Notes: a model not told the origin generated them from the letters alone. A stretch of 64,000 bases of DNA from Colletes latitarsis (GCF_051014445.1 NC_135137.1:31373501-31437500), one strand, 5' to 3'; shown: positions 24,668 through 36,780, counted from the first letter of the stretch. Program-made: numbers and translations.

Positions 24668-25685
24668 GTGTAATCGGATCTCTTTTACTTTTAACGTTTG
24701 GGATCAACCGGATGCTTTCTAATCACAGTTTCTATAAAATTTTCACGATTAAAATAAATTACCTCTATCCGAGTGGAGATCTCATCAACCTGAACATTTC
24801 ATACCTATTATCCGTGACTTCTGTGTACTCCAAAATTGCCATCACCTTGTACGATACAATGTAAATAGAATATTCCTGCAAGCACCGAAGTTCGACAGTT
24901 CGCTCGATTTTCAGTTGCCACGATTACAGCTTCAAACCGGAACCGATACCCTCATTTTATCCATCCTGCAATGAGCAGGCGTCTAAGTAGAAGCCTTGCG
25001 TCTACCGTTGCGACAGGTTCTGATAACCAACGAGGATTTTGTCGGGGTCCAAAAGTTTGTCTACTCGCGTTACCTCTCGCTCGACGTCTCCGTTGTCTCC
25101 TCCCTGTCGCTATCAACAGCTACTCTACTTTGTCTCGATATTTCCCTGGTCCAATATCCGCATTGTCTCGTCTTCTCTACGTCTTCACGTGTGTCTAAAC
25201 TAACCCTTCGGCATACAACGCCACCTCTTTCTGTCCCCCTCACCCTCTCTTTCCGCCGTGCTACCGGAGTTTACGCTCGAAAATCATCCTGTGCCCCTTC
25301 CAGCTGGATCCTTCGCCCTGGGATAAGGCTATCAAGTGCACGTTGCGTCTTCGAATCGACCCGGGGACGGCTACTGTACGTCGGGAATGGCTACCATAAT
25401 TCTCAACCTGTTTCGTTCGATCCTTATTTGCCAACAAAAATTAACGCGATGACCATTGCAACTGATTTTTGCCTGTCGATTGGCATCAGATTATCATTTT
25501 GTTCGTAAAAGATACACGTGGCATATCGAAATTGAAATAATTTATCAATATTCCGAACTAAATGAATTACTAACTAATGAATCTACATCTAAAAACTCAT
25601 AGGAATAATTGAGAACACTGAGGGGGAAATGATCACAGTTGCACAAAATTAAAGTTTCAAAAATTAAAAAGTAAACTTTGAGAGC
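24668..25685. other. Unassigned DNA with a pyrimidine-rich island
   Basis: About 24960-25400 is GC-moderate with many CTC and TCC tracts on the plus strand. A frame at 24996-25508 (170 codons, Ser/Leu-rich) overlaps another open frame and has no recognised domain. Confidence 0.55.
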
Positions 25686-26004
25686 TTCTCTTATTATACA
25701 CAATTTAAAATGTTAATACTCTTCGCTTCTATAATGGTTCTATATTTCTTCCAGAACATTATGCTCCTATAAAATTCGCGCATCGTGGTTTAAATTGTTT
25801 AGAAAAAAGAATTCAACAGTCAGAAAGAATCAAGTATTCATCGATTCTACAAGTGTCTCCTTCTATACACAATTTAAAATTGTTACATTCTTTGTTCTCA
25901 TAGTGGCTCTAAATTATTTGCAGAACATTGCTATAAAATCAGTGCGTTGTACATCAAATTGTTTAGAAATAAAAATTCAACAGTCAAAAAGAATCGAGTA
26001 TTAA
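25686..26004 (+). repeat. Tandem duplication, two units of about 165 bp
   Basis: Unit 1 (about 25686-25842) and unit 2 (about 25856-26004) share TATACACAATTTAAAA, CAGAACATT, AAATTGTTTAGAAA and ATTCAACAGTCA in order. Spacing is 169 bp at the left anchor and 164 bp at the right one. The units are diverged, with small indels. Confidence 0.8.
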
Positions 26005-27036
26005 TCCTATTACACGAAGAACCGACAAAATGGTGTATCAAAGCACCGTAAAGTATACAGAAATCATTGCCATGTTATCGTGCCTTGAGGATTCCTCGTA
26101 ACAACAATGTCACGATACTAATGCCCCAACTTATTGGGCTATTACCGTACCATCCGAGAAGCACCTATTACGCTGTATTCAAATATTCCCTCGGAGACGG
26201 TCGATGGGGCCATATAACCCGAAAATAGCGAGGTATCGAAGTCCCGTAACCTGTAAAGAGTTTATCGAAGAAGGACTGTTAAGGGCAAAGGGTAGTTTCG
26301 CGATCGCGGGAGAAAAACAGGGGACAGAACGAGACGGAGCAACGACGCGAAAAAGAGAAGAGCAGACTCTAGCGGGACAATCTCATCTCGATCCCGTCGT
26401 ACATCGTGCCACCCGAGGCCCTACATCTCTGGCCTCGTCCTACGTTCCTCCGAGGGACCCGTACACCCTCCACGAGTCTTCTCCCGCCACCCCCGCCTTT
26501 ACGTTCTGGTAGGTACACCGGCTCCTGCGACCCTCGACGTGGCAAATTGAGCACACTCGCCCCTTGGAAGAGACCGAGCAGCGTTACGAGCGATATATGT
26601 GGACCATTCGACAGACAAACGGCTCTCTTTCCCTCTCGGATCCTCCCGTACTCTACGTCTTTTCTCCTTCTTTGCGAGCAACCCGTCCTCCTAGATCGAG
26701 GCGCGATCGTAAGTCGAGGAGAGCAACGCGACCCCCGATTGAATTACGACTGGAATAGCTTTCTGCTCGAACATGGGACAGTTGGTCAGCGAATCAGAAC
26801 TGGAAGTCGTTCTGCTTTTTAAGAAGATCCGTTCAATCGTTTGCTGGAAATCGCGTGTCATTTGTAATGTACCCTATCGAGCCTGGGAGTGACATGTCTG
26901 GATGTGAAATTTTAATATTAATCATTTTGTGAAATATATATATTCGTAGATGTGTTTTATATAATTGCATAGTATATGTTTAGAGTTTGTTTGAAACGAG
27001 TTCGAAGCTTACTATCGTATAAGAAAAAGAATATAT
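26005..27036. other. Unassigned DNA with GC-rich island
   Basis: The island at about 26190-26820 has overlapping frames on both strands (up to 138 codons), all Ser/Arg/Pro-rich and unrecognised. AT-rich sequence follows. Confidence 0.55.
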
Positions 27037-27193
27037 TCTAATCTGTCTTACTCATGCGACTTCTATGAACATGTCAAATTGTTTAAATTGTTAACAAGCG
27101 TTCATCGAATGCTTGTCACCCAGAGAGTAAACAATTTCGAGTGAATTTAATGAGTTTATTAATTTATCAACATCGCAAAGGGTAACGTCTTGA
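27037..27193 (+). repeat. Dispersed repeat D1, copy 2
   Basis: Partner of 21268-21463. It contains the same ordered blocks, including GTAAACAATTTCGAGTGAAT and GGTAACGTCTTG, in a shorter arrangement. Confidence 0.65.
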
Positions 27194-28780
27194 ATATTAT
27201 TTTCTGACGACGCTACTTCGTCGAACGTACTTTGGTCGTGAACGAAATATGTCCACAGGAAATTCCATCGGAAGAAAACGCTGACTTGGGGTTTGTCGCC
27301 GAACGGGGCGGCGGGAAAGAATAGAAGGGACGGTTGAAAATATCCTGGAAGCTTTTCATAAATACTGAACGATACCCAGGGCGAATCCAGACGCGGCGGT
27401 GGCCTCCTGAATCGGGCTCATCTCGCGCCAGCGCGAAAGCGGTGGTTTTCACTCGGGTCTAATAAAGGGTTAATTAATACGCTTTAAACCGTCGCTCTCG
27501 AAAGGGGTGCCCGGGGTGGAGGCACGACCTACAAAGTGCTCGAGAGAACGGGAAGGAGAGGGAGAGCGAACGAAGAGAGAAAGAGAGGCGTTTTGGCCGT
27601 CGCTTTCACACCACACGGCCTCGAATCGAATCAGCGGGTGTTATTGCGTGAATCCCTCTTTTCCGACACTTCGTCCCGAAAATACTAACAAATATCGTTC
27701 AAGATTTTTAACGAAATCCTCGTTGGAAACGACCATTACGAGTGTCACGCGTACGAAGCAAAAATGGGAGAAGAAACTGTACGGCAGAGACGAGTCCGAA
27801 TTGATGTTACGAGAATATTTTTGTTACGAGATAGATAAAATTGTAAGTGGCGGCTATAAATGGGTATACGCGAAGTGTCGGTAGGTTTAGTGTTAAACAG
27901 GTGATACGAATAATATCGTGTCTCGTTTATGCAACTAGGCGAAATAACGGGAAACAAGAGGACTCGACGCGGATCAGGAGCGAACGCGCATATTCGGGCA
28001 TAAAATTTAACCAAGTAGCTGGCGGCGTCTGCATAATTATCTTCCTGGTGACACGGTAACGTGCAGGGGGCGTAAAATCAGCCGCGTTACCGGTAAATCC
28101 GTACACCGGCAGCGGCGGCTGCGACTCGTTGGAGCACAGGAGAAGCAACGGCGCCTCTTACACAGTAAACCCAATTTATTTCGTTCCGGGCAAGGGAGGT
28201 GAGAGCGAAACGAGAAAGCCCTTTTCGGGGTGGGCGCCAAACGGTGATGCCACCGGCGACTTGTGAACCACTTGTCGCTGTTACGGCCCCATAAATTCAC
28301 AGCGCCGCCGACACAACGAAGAACCAGCTCTCGGTTTCTCTCAGACTGCTACTCAGAGTCCCTTAGACGCGTGTTTGGATGCCTGCTTACTTACGTTTAC
28401 CCCACGCCAGGATTCACCGCCACCAGGACCCTAATCGAAATCAACGTTTCCGCTCGTTACACTATTCTATTGTCGTATACTAACGGGATTTGATGCCTAC
28501 CGAGCTTCGGAGAAAAAATACGGGGCACGAATGCCTCGATAAACACGGCACTCTTTCGATTTCCAACCACCTGACAACGCTAGTAAAATCCATTCGATAT
28601 TGTAACAATGGAAAGTTAAAGGTCAGCTTATAGACAGTTATGTTGGTTTCTTTGTACAAATTAGGAGGACGTTTTATATAGAATCTCGATTCATGGCTCA
28701 TTTTCCACCGATCGCTCTGTACAAGGTATTTGGTAACAAGTGGCAAAACAGTCATACTACGAGAGAGAGAAAGAGAGAGA
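27194..28780. other. Unassigned DNA, GC-rich in part
   Basis: A purine tract lies at about 27540-27590. Several frames of 70-125 codons overlap on both strands, none recognised. It contains the lone TTAA terminus at 27859-27896, listed separately. Confidence 0.55.
27859..27896 (+). mobile_element. Lone right terminus of the TTAA element family
   Basis: AATGGGTATACGCGAAGTG then TCGGTAGGTTTAGTGTTAA matches the right end of the element at 59141-60670 over about 38 bp, including the terminal TTAA. The sequence upstream does not match the element, so only the tip remains. Confidence 0.75.
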
Positions 28781-29065
28781 CAATTAATAATGCAAAATAC
28801 AATTCTTTTATACGACTGTATGTGGATGAGAAATTTTATTTTGAGAATTTATCGAGCATATACTTCGACTTGGCTGACGTGTCTGACTATTGCCTGATAT
28901 TTCTACTTACGTTGGTATTCTTAATAATAATGCGAAATACAATTCTTTTATACGACTGTATGTTATCGAGAATAGTTTTTTTTAGTATTTATTGAGCACA
29001 TGCTTGGGTTCGACTTGGCTGACGTGTCTGACTAATGCTTGATGTTTCTACTTAGACTGGTATTG
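28781..29065 (+). repeat. Tandem duplication, two units of about 140 bp
   Basis: The anchor AATTCTTTTATACGACTGTA occurs at 28801 and 28941. GACTTGGCTGACGTGTCTGA and a TTTCTACTTA block follow in both units. A GA-rich microsatellite (about 28760-28780) abuts the left unit. Confidence 0.85.
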
Positions 29066-30185
29066 TTAAACACTGACCATGAAATAGCACTATCTATTCT
29101 TTGATCAAACGAATTGTGAACTAAATAAAACCAGTTGAAACAGATAATACCGTGCCAATATCAATGCTAAACACCAAAACAACTACTTTTTCACAATCGC
29201 AAGCGTGCTCCATGAGTTTTCAGTGTACATCATCTCGAAACCAAAGACTCTATTTTATATTTTCGATCTATTCTCTTGGGCAGAATAATCATATTAACGT
29301 TTGTATTTTGGCCATTGATCAAATCAATGTGAATTGGCCCTCAAACAAAAGTGAAGTCGAAAGTCTCTCTCCAGCTCCAAGTTGACTATTTCGACTAGGT
29401 TTTCCAACGTCAATATTTTTGTTAAAATGCAAATCGACTTCAGTGCAAGAACGAATTTGACATGCCTGCTGAAGAAGGGACCAAATCTACTCCGGTAGCC
29501 AGCTACATGCCGACTTTTCCACTCGCCTTTAAGCAGTATCGATCCTTGGTATCTGTCTTCCCGAAAGGCTTGCGGCTTTCCGAGTCCGCCATGCGGGCCA
29601 CCCAAGAGCTAACGGGTTGAACGGCTAGAGAACAGCCCCGCGAGGAAGAGGGTCAGGCGAGGGGGTGACAAAGACACGCGACAGAAGGAAGGATGGAGAT
29701 GACGACACCGGGGAAGAGAGGCACAGGGAGAAACGGTAGGCTTCCTGCATCCGACGTCTCGTCGAGGAACGTAACATAACGAGATGTAGTCAGTGGTGTA
29801 TGACGTCACGGTGGTGGGCGTCCTCGTCGTTGCGCTAGCTCGCTTCCTGGCGACTGTTTCCGTGGAACGGCGGAGACCGTCAACAAAGGACGACCAACCA
29901 CCCAACGAGGAAGGGAAGAACCGTCCCACCCGTATCTCTCTGCAACCGTATCGCTCTAGGTCCTTCTCGACCGCTGGACTCTCTGTTCCCCGTTGCCGAT
30001 GTCTCAGACGAGATTGAAAAGCAACCGTGCAAGACGATTATGTCGCAGAACCAACCAGGATCCTCCTGGGGTCGCTTCACGGTTGGCTAAGAAAGAAATT
30101 TAGGACGCTTAGGTGCCACCGAGTGACTGTCGGCCTGGCGTCGCGACGCCAAGATCGTCGCTTGGAAGTTTGAAATTTAGAATAT
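29066..30185. other. Unassigned DNA, GC-rich in its second half
   Basis: About 29590-30150 is GC-rich with overlapping open frames of up to 106 codons, none recognised. The first half is AT-rich without clear structure. Confidence 0.55.
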
Positions 30186-30416
30186 TTAACCCGTTCACTG
30201 CCACGTCACAATTTTAGAATATTCTGGGAGACCAAAATGTTCATCTTAGATCATTGTAAAGTATATAATATAAAATTTGTTTCAGTACTTATTTTTGTAA
30301 CTTTGCTAAAATTTACATATTTATTTTCCCCTCAACGTCTCAACTTGAGAATTCAATTTTCTAGTTCCATAAATCCTGTCACTCATATATGAATCACGTG
30401 AAAGTCAAAGTGTTAA
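30186..30416 (+). mobile_element. Short TTAA-bounded element, 231 bp, diverged ends
   Basis: The left edge is TTAACCCGTTCACTGCCACGT; the right edge, reverse-complemented, is TTAACACTTTGACTTTCACGT. They agree at about 16 of 21 positions and both include TTAA. The interior is AT-rich and noncoding. A miniature TTAA-target transposon fits best, but the ends are imperfect. Confidence 0.55.
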
Positions 30417-30494
30417 CTGGAAGAGGAATCTATTTTTATGGAAACGTGTATTGAATGTAACATTTATTTAAACTTCGATCCTTTTTTTTCAGTA

Positions 30495-30752
30495 AAATTC
30501 TAAGCACATAGGAAAATTTGAAGAAAATTGAAAAGAATTTTACCAACAACGAAGATTTAGATACACAAGAGAATTCTACTTAACGATGGTCCTGAAAATG
30601 GATTCCCAGATCACAATAGAAAATGTCTAAACACATAGGAAAATTTGAAGAAAATTGAAAAGAATTTCACCAACAACGAAGGTTTAAATACACGAGATAA
30701 TTGTAATTAACGATGGTCTTAAAAGTGGGTTCCCCATATCAGAATAGAAAAT
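30495..30752 (+). repeat. Tandem duplication, two units of 127 bp
   Basis: CACATAGGAAAATTTGAAG occurs at 30505 and 30632, each followed by AAAATTGAAAAGAATTT, ACCAACAACGAAG and TTAACGATGGTC. The units are highly similar, so the duplication is fairly recent. It lies just downstream of the TTAA element ending at 30416. Confidence 0.9.
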
Positions 30753-32080
30753 AGTAACGCATGTACCGCGTATGGGTAAAATAATCCGTCTTTGGCGGTA
30801 ACAATCCAGCAAAGTTATTTTGGTCTCTTTCTGGTCTCGGTTCACGGGCCGCTACTCGGCGCTATCTCGGTGCTTTTCACAAAGCGCGTCAGCCTTGGGA
30901 CGTCGGAGGACGCAGGACGAAGAAAAAGGAGCACGAAGCAAGGACGAGGCGCAGGGTAGTAGCCATATATACGACGACCCCCATTGAACGTCGTACTTTG
31001 AAAACTTTGGACGTTAAGAGAAAGGGTAGCTGGCTGCTCAGGACGTATTGTAAAGGCTCCGTCCGGACGATGGAGATGGTTGGCGGCGGTGTAGGGTGGC
31101 GCTGCTGCGAGACCTCCTAGACATCGCTTCGATTTAAGGAGTGCCAGGACCCCATGGGGTGGCAGAAATGCTAGGATTTTGGATTCTATCGGGCGAGCGG
31201 ACCTATTCCCGACGAGAGGGATAGAGCAATGAAACGCTTTCATTCTGGTAAAATCCTCGGGATAGAAGCGGAGACGGGATTCACGAAAACATCGCGACAG
31301 GAAATAGGAATTCCTCCAAGATCAATCGCTGTGAAGTAGGAAATAGAGAGTCCGCGTACAGAGGGGCAAGGATTTGATAAAACGGCAATCGGAAATTCCC
31401 TGACGTCTCTACCATGGATGCATCGAACTTCCAGATCGTAATAAAAGTTGTAAAATCTTTAGTGACTTTGCTCCGAATCGAGTATTCGACGAAACGACCT
31501 ACCAACTTCGATTTTTCTCGGCACTAAATGCGAACAGATTTTTACTCCCGTGGCGTTTTCGTTGTTTTCCTACCGAAGAATCATCGCCAGAGGAAAAAAG
31601 GAACGGTTCTCGGCCCTTTGTAACGCCGACGGAGGCTGCGAAACAAAAGTCCCGCGACGCGGAGCACCCCTTTGAAGATATCGGCCACGTTCTTGCTCGA
31701 CTTCCCGTAGCGTCAAAAAGTTGCCGGTCTTCTTTTCAAAGGAGCCTTCCGCTTTGCTTAACAATTACTTTGCCGCGGGAAAACAGCCCGAGTAGTTTCA
31801 GGAAACATTTCTTACGCGGGTTCCAGGGAATAATCGATGCTGGAAATACTCGTGAATTGCATTTCGGAGGATTTCCGGACAATTTCAGCCCGGCAAATAA
31901 ACCTTGTTAAACGCCGTGTCCTACTTGGCCGCAAGATTCATTTACTACGTGCAAATAAAACTGAGATCCTTGCATAATCAACTATGAGATTTAAAGGAAT
32001 TAGAACATGGGAAAATGGAAATTATTATTCTTGTATTCCGTTAGATTATTCAGGGTGGGTCACCCCATATTGCTATTTAG
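30753..32080. other. Unassigned DNA with GC-rich island
   Basis: About 30830-31960 is GC-rich. The minus-strand frame 30842-31243 (133 codons) is the longest; it has no recognised domain. Confidence 0.55.
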
Positions 32081-32961
32081 ATTTACGTCATTATTATTAC
32101 GCGTAGGGAAAAAAGTTTCGGATCAAATTGAAGAGGAAATGTAGGGGATGTACGAAGGTCTTTAATGGTTTTTTAAATGGAATAATAAATTTTTTTATTG
32201 CATCCGTTAATGCACCTTGATATTCTTTACGAAAAAGAGTTAACTTATTTATATTAACAAATCATTAGTTTAGGAGATATTTTAATTTTGTTAGGAAATC
32301 ACGACGCTTTTTTATTTTATTTATCGAGAAGGTTCAATGTGATAATCATTTATAAAAAGATATTTTCTGAATCGATGGATTCACTCACATTGTGTGATGT
32401 ATCTGGTGTTATTGTATTTTTCAAGTTGAACTATTTTCAAATATTTAAACAAAGTAAACAAAGCTAGCATTAAGTAAGAGGACAATTATCGATGCAGGAA
32501 AGTGTCGTGTAATTTGTATTCAATTCATAATATTGACGAATGAGTCTCACCATTTCCTACCAAAATTAGATAATAATAATTGTCCTCTTACTTAATGCTA
32601 GCTTTGTTTAAATATTTGAAAATAGTTCAACTTGAAAAACACAATAACACCAGATACATTACAGAATGTGAGTGAATCATTAACCCATCGATTCAGAAAA
32701 TATCATTTTATAAATTATCACATCGAACCTTCTCAATAAACAAAATAAAAATGTCTCGTGATTTCCTAACAAAATTAAAATTAAAATATCTTCTAAACTA
32801 ATGACTTTCTAACATAAATAGGTAAGAATATCTAGGTAAAGAATATCTAGGTGCAATAAAAAATATATGATTCCATTTAAAGAAACGTTAATGACCTTCG
32901 TGTGTCTGCACTACCACGAGGAACCGTAATAATAATAATTACGTAAATTTAGATAGCAGAT
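32081..32961. repeat. Large imperfect palindrome (foldback), arms about 400 bp
   Basis: The left arm is 32081-32489 and the right arm 32577-32961, separated by an 87-nt loop. The inner edge GCATTAAGTAAGAGGACAAT is matched exactly by its complement on the other side. Further pairing covers a CTGGTGTTATTGT block, GGTTCAATGTGATAA, TTCTTTACG and, at the outer edge, TGCTATTTAGATTTACGT against ACGTAAATTTAGATAGCA. The arms differ by point changes and small indels, for example about 8 extra bases in the left arm near 32453. No coding frame. It could be a foldback transposon, an inverted duplication, or a source of hairpin RNA. Confidence 0.9.
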
Positions 32962-33888
32962 AAAAAACGAATAAGCTTAGTTTCAAAGTCTATGTCGCGT
33001 AAAAGTTTTTGGAACTCGGGACCGTTAGTCCCGCGAGTGTCTGACTTCGACAGCGTTATTAGGACAATGGACCATCAAGGCTATCAGGGGGGGAAGTCAT
33101 TTTCCATGGCACAGTTCGACGACTATACTCATAATAACGCTACGTCCATTTCGTCAGCGTAAAGACAGCTTTTAGCCGTCTCGCCGTCTACCCATCTAAG
33201 CCGCGCCGCGCTGTTGATGGTAGGGAATGGTTAAAACGCAAGGACTCGCGCTAATGAAGGACGAGCAAGAGTGGGTGGGTTGGCACAACGACGCGAGCAA
33301 AGGCCAACAGGTCGCCATTAGAGCATACTGTTTCGAACTACTAATAGCCAATTCATGCGCCCGCCCGGTCGAGCCCAGTCGAAGCCCAGTCTGCCAGTTT
33401 CCCCTGTAGCTACCGCGACCAAGATTGTCGCCCCACATAAATAGACGCGGCTATCGGGAACACCCTTAGCCTCTCGATCTTACCGATTTACGTCCTGCCT
33501 AGCACGCGCTGAAATATAGGGTTCCCTTGTTTCGGCCCAGTACCCTCACAACCGATTCCAATTACAAAGCATCGAGTTGATCAACTTGATAATTAGTCAT
33601 AATCACTGGACCTTCCAAACTCCAAAATTTCATTTCAATTTCTTCAAAATCATCCCCAGTGACGACTGCATACGTCTAAAATTTCTTTCCTGTTTTGGCC
33701 ATGGGATCTGCGAACCATGGTGTTTATTATGCAAAGATAAGAGTTCGTCAGTAGGGCGAATTGCTCTTCACTCGTGCCTTCTGCAGGTGAACTGCACAGT
33801 TTAGTTTAAATATTGTTATTTAATTCGATCATACAACCCATAGCCCTGCAATTCCAATATTAAGCTCATTTTTCAATGTATAAATAAA
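32962..33888. other. Unassigned DNA, GC-rich then AT-rich
   Basis: A 60-codon ATG frame at 33227-33409 is unrecognised and overlaps an open minus-strand frame of 80 codons. CATAAATAG near 33437 resembles a TATA box without other promoter support. Confidence 0.5.
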
Positions 33889-34142
33889 TGCATTCTTTAC
33901 CAATTCGTCTGTATAGTGAAAATCACTCTAAAAAATATATAATACTTCCCCGTACACCTTTGCAATATTTTGATAGTTTGAACACGTATCATTACCTCTA
34001 AATTGAAGACGGATTTCACTACTTCAACATGGATAATAACAAAAATGCATTCTTTACCAATTCGTCTGTATAATGAAATTCACCCTAAAAAATATATTAT
34101 ACTTCCCCTTACACCTTTGTAATATTTTGATTGTTTGAATAC
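33889..34142 (+). repeat. Tandem duplication, two units of about 157 bp
   Basis: TGCATTCTTTACCAATTCG occurs at 33889 and 34046, each followed by a CTAAAAAATATAT block, ATACTTCCCC and CACCTTTG. The second unit is cut short near 34142. Confidence 0.85.
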
Positions 34143-34237
34143 ATTTCACAAAACAAAAATTACCGGTATTGTTTTGAATGATGAATTTTATCAACTATTT
34201 TCAAACTTAAACCTAGACTTTCCAAGTAACGTATCGG

Positions 34238-34774
34238 ATGGAAAAAATATTACCGTGGATAGGTTCGAACGAAATCGAGAGGTATCCAGTGACGATCGTC
34301 CTGCGGGCTTTGGATCGAATTTCTAAGTTTATGGGATTCGAGGATATACCGCGCGATCATCGTCAAACTTTCTTGCATCTTATTCCGAGGCTGCGAAGAG
34401 CTTCGACAGGAGTTCTATACATTGGCTGGGCGGGTAGCTACCAACGGATATACGAGCTATTCCCAGCGGTCCGCACCCTCCTTGGTACAATACTTGGTCT
34501 TCGTCTTGCGCGCTCTGCCCGCGTAATTACGAGGGGAAAATTAAGCACCGACACAGCCGCCGGTCGGTCGACCTGTCGGTCCTTTCGCTCGGTTAACGAG
34601 AGCAAGACAGGGCCAGAACGCGACGGAGGGACGAGGACAACGAGGAGAAGGAAAGGAATCACGTTCCTGGTGCTTACACGAGAAAGACGACAAGGAGACC
34701 GGGGCCTGTGCCAACCAACCGCCCAGAGTCTTCTTAGATCTCGGCAATGGATCCAGCCACAAAGCGGCCATTAA
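34238..34774 (+). CDS. ATG-started open frame of 178 codons, unrecognised
   Basis: This is the longest ATG-started frame I see in the window. The first 95 residues have mixed, protein-like composition with hydrophobic stretches (for example GTILGLRLA); the last 80 are rich in Arg, Thr and Gly, as in chance frames of GC-rich DNA. No domain, signal peptide or motif is recognised. A minus-strand frame at 34438-34662 is open over the same bases. It lies in a GC-rich island and has no splice or polyadenylation context that I can support. Chance is the more likely explanation. Confidence 0.12.
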   Translation: MEKILPWIGSNEIERYPVTIVLRALDRISKFMGFEDIPRDHRQTFLHLIPRLRRASTGVLYIGWAGSYQRIYELFPAVRTLLGTILGLRLARSARVITRGKLSTDTAAGRSTCRSFRSVNESKTGPERDGGTRTTRRRKGITFLVLTRERRQGDRGLCQPTAQSLLRSRQWIQPQSGH

Positions 34775-35456
34775 AAGATCATATCATCCCGGCGTTACGG
34801 CTTTTGAAATCCTTCATCGAGATATTTCAGCGGCCACCGAAAGGGCTATTCACCGACGTATTCATGATTAAAAAAGTTATTGTTATCCCCTTTGTGCGTC
34901 CATGCTCTTCCTTCGTTAGGGTTAGGTGAGAAACGCGGTTCGAGCTAAAAGTCGTCTGGTAATTACCTTGCACGAGTCACGATGGATAGATATTATAATA
35001 CAGTCAAACGTCGTGTTTCAAATATTCTTGGAACTTGTCAAGTTTCTTTGGAACTGTTGTTGTAACATAAGCTTGTTTAAAAATGATGTATTGGGAAGAA
35101 AATCGTGTATACCATTCGAAAATTCAGTTTGAGATTTCGGTGGTATTTCAATTTGAGCTACTGAAATTAACAATTCGTTGGCAAGTTCTGCATGTATAGA
35201 GTGATTCCTCGTTAAGGTTCCCTGAATTGGCGAACGAACGTTATCGAGGGAGGCACTATTTCAATTGTCGATTGTTACGTCTGTTATTGCAAAAAACGAA
35301 GAACATTGAGAACGAGTGAAATAGAGAGAAATGTTCAACGTTTGTTTATTCTACAGATTCTAAAATGGTTCAGAAGTCAAAGTACATGTTTAACATATTC
35401 ACCAGAGATCATCATTCTTTTCACATCTTTTTAGTGCCCTCAACATCTAGTTTTTA
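34775..35456. other. Unassigned DNA, AT-rich
   Basis: Only frames under 70 codons. No repeat family recognised. Confidence 0.55.
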
Positions 35457-35712
35457 TACAGGATGTTCGACCATCCCAGGGAAAAATTTTAATAGGAGAT
35501 TCTTGAGGCCAAAATAAAACGAAAAACAAGAACATCAATTTCTTGACTGAGGCTTCGTTAAAAAGTTATTAAAAAATTAAATTAAAAAATTTTAAATCAT
35601 TCTGAAAAAATTATTTTCGGTTGCGGGGATTAATTACAATCATTCTTGGTGAATAGACATATTTCCAAAATCCTGTGTATTTTCGAGAAAAAAATTCAGT
35701 ATGGACAATAAA
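35457..35712 (+). mobile_element. Left part of TA-flanked inverted-repeat element
   Basis: It begins TACAGGATGTTCGACCATCC and follows the family through the TTCTTGACTGAGGCTTCGTT arm and the internal block with TTATTTTCGGTTGCGGGG. Similarity ends after GAGAAAAAAATTCAGTATGG. The right end is absent. Confidence 0.75.
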
Positions 35713-36632
35713 TATACGTTCTAATTGAAAGAAAACCTGAATTTCGATCTAACTGTCCCCATAACAGGTTTCACTAAAAATATACGAGTAAAGTTGCACT
35801 GAAAATTTGAATAGCGATATTTTTCACCGTGTTTTACGTATGATTTCATTGACGTTGGAAGCTCTCACGAAGATCGGTAAAGCGAGGAACTTATGTGTCG
35901 GAACTTCCGCGCCGTACGGTTATACCGCGGGCTTATGGAAAAAAGCTCTCCTCCGCGGTAATCGTCCTCCCCTTTCCGATGCAAGTGGCCTTTTTTCGCC
36001 CGCGAGGCGCGTCTTTCCACTTTCTTAATCCGTTTCACCGCGCTGAAGATTATTTTACGAGCCTGCGGTGCCACGGCATCAGCTGCGTCTTCGACGCGAC
36101 CCCAACTCTCCTCCGGCGAACACAACTGCGAGCGGAAGAAAAGAGGCGGCGAGGAACCGCGCTCTAATGCGAGTTAATAATACTCCCCTATTTTTTAAGA
36201 GTCGCTATTTTATTTATAGGACACAGTCCCATACGCAGCGAGCAATATTTACCAGACAAACGACTATTATCTCGCGCCCCGCCAGGTTCGGTTCGCCGAG
36301 GGAGAGAATTCATTTCTGAAAAGGATGACACCCCTCCACTCCCTGTTTCCGTATGCAAAAACATTGTTTAAAATGTGCAAGGACGAACCTCGTAAGTACG
36401 GATAATTTCAACGAGGGTGAAAGAAGCGAATCGGAACGTTCGGGATTTTCAATCTCGAAGAATTTTTGTAATGAATATGTCATTTAAGCGGAAAGTTTTC
36501 TGAAAAAAAACACGGTTCAATCTTCTGATGGGAATTTTAAAAAATTCGAAAGAAATATGTCAACAGTAGGTATTTTGTGCAACAGAAGAACAGGAATTTT
36601 AAATATGTTTAAAAGAATTTAATTATTGCGGA
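35713..36632. other. Unassigned DNA, GC-rich island at 35860-36330
   Basis: Overlapping frames of 73-90 codons on both strands, none recognised. Confidence 0.55.
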
Positions 36633-36780
36633 ACTTTATGCAGATTTATATTTTTATTAGTAGAATTAATGAAATGGGAACTTTGTAGAGGGTTATCGCA
36701 ACCCCTAAATAATATATTTTTGTATATTAAGTGCATTCTGTAGTTCTTTGAGAATAAAAATTTCCCATAAATGCATAAAC
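36633..36780 (+). repeat. Dispersed repeat D3, copy 1
   Basis: This segment matches 62321-62460: TTTTTATTA-TAGAATTA, GGGAACTT-GTA, CAACCCCTAAATA, ATTCTGTAG and AATTTCCCATA-ATGCATAAAC in order, same orientation. Family unknown. Confidence 0.65.
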
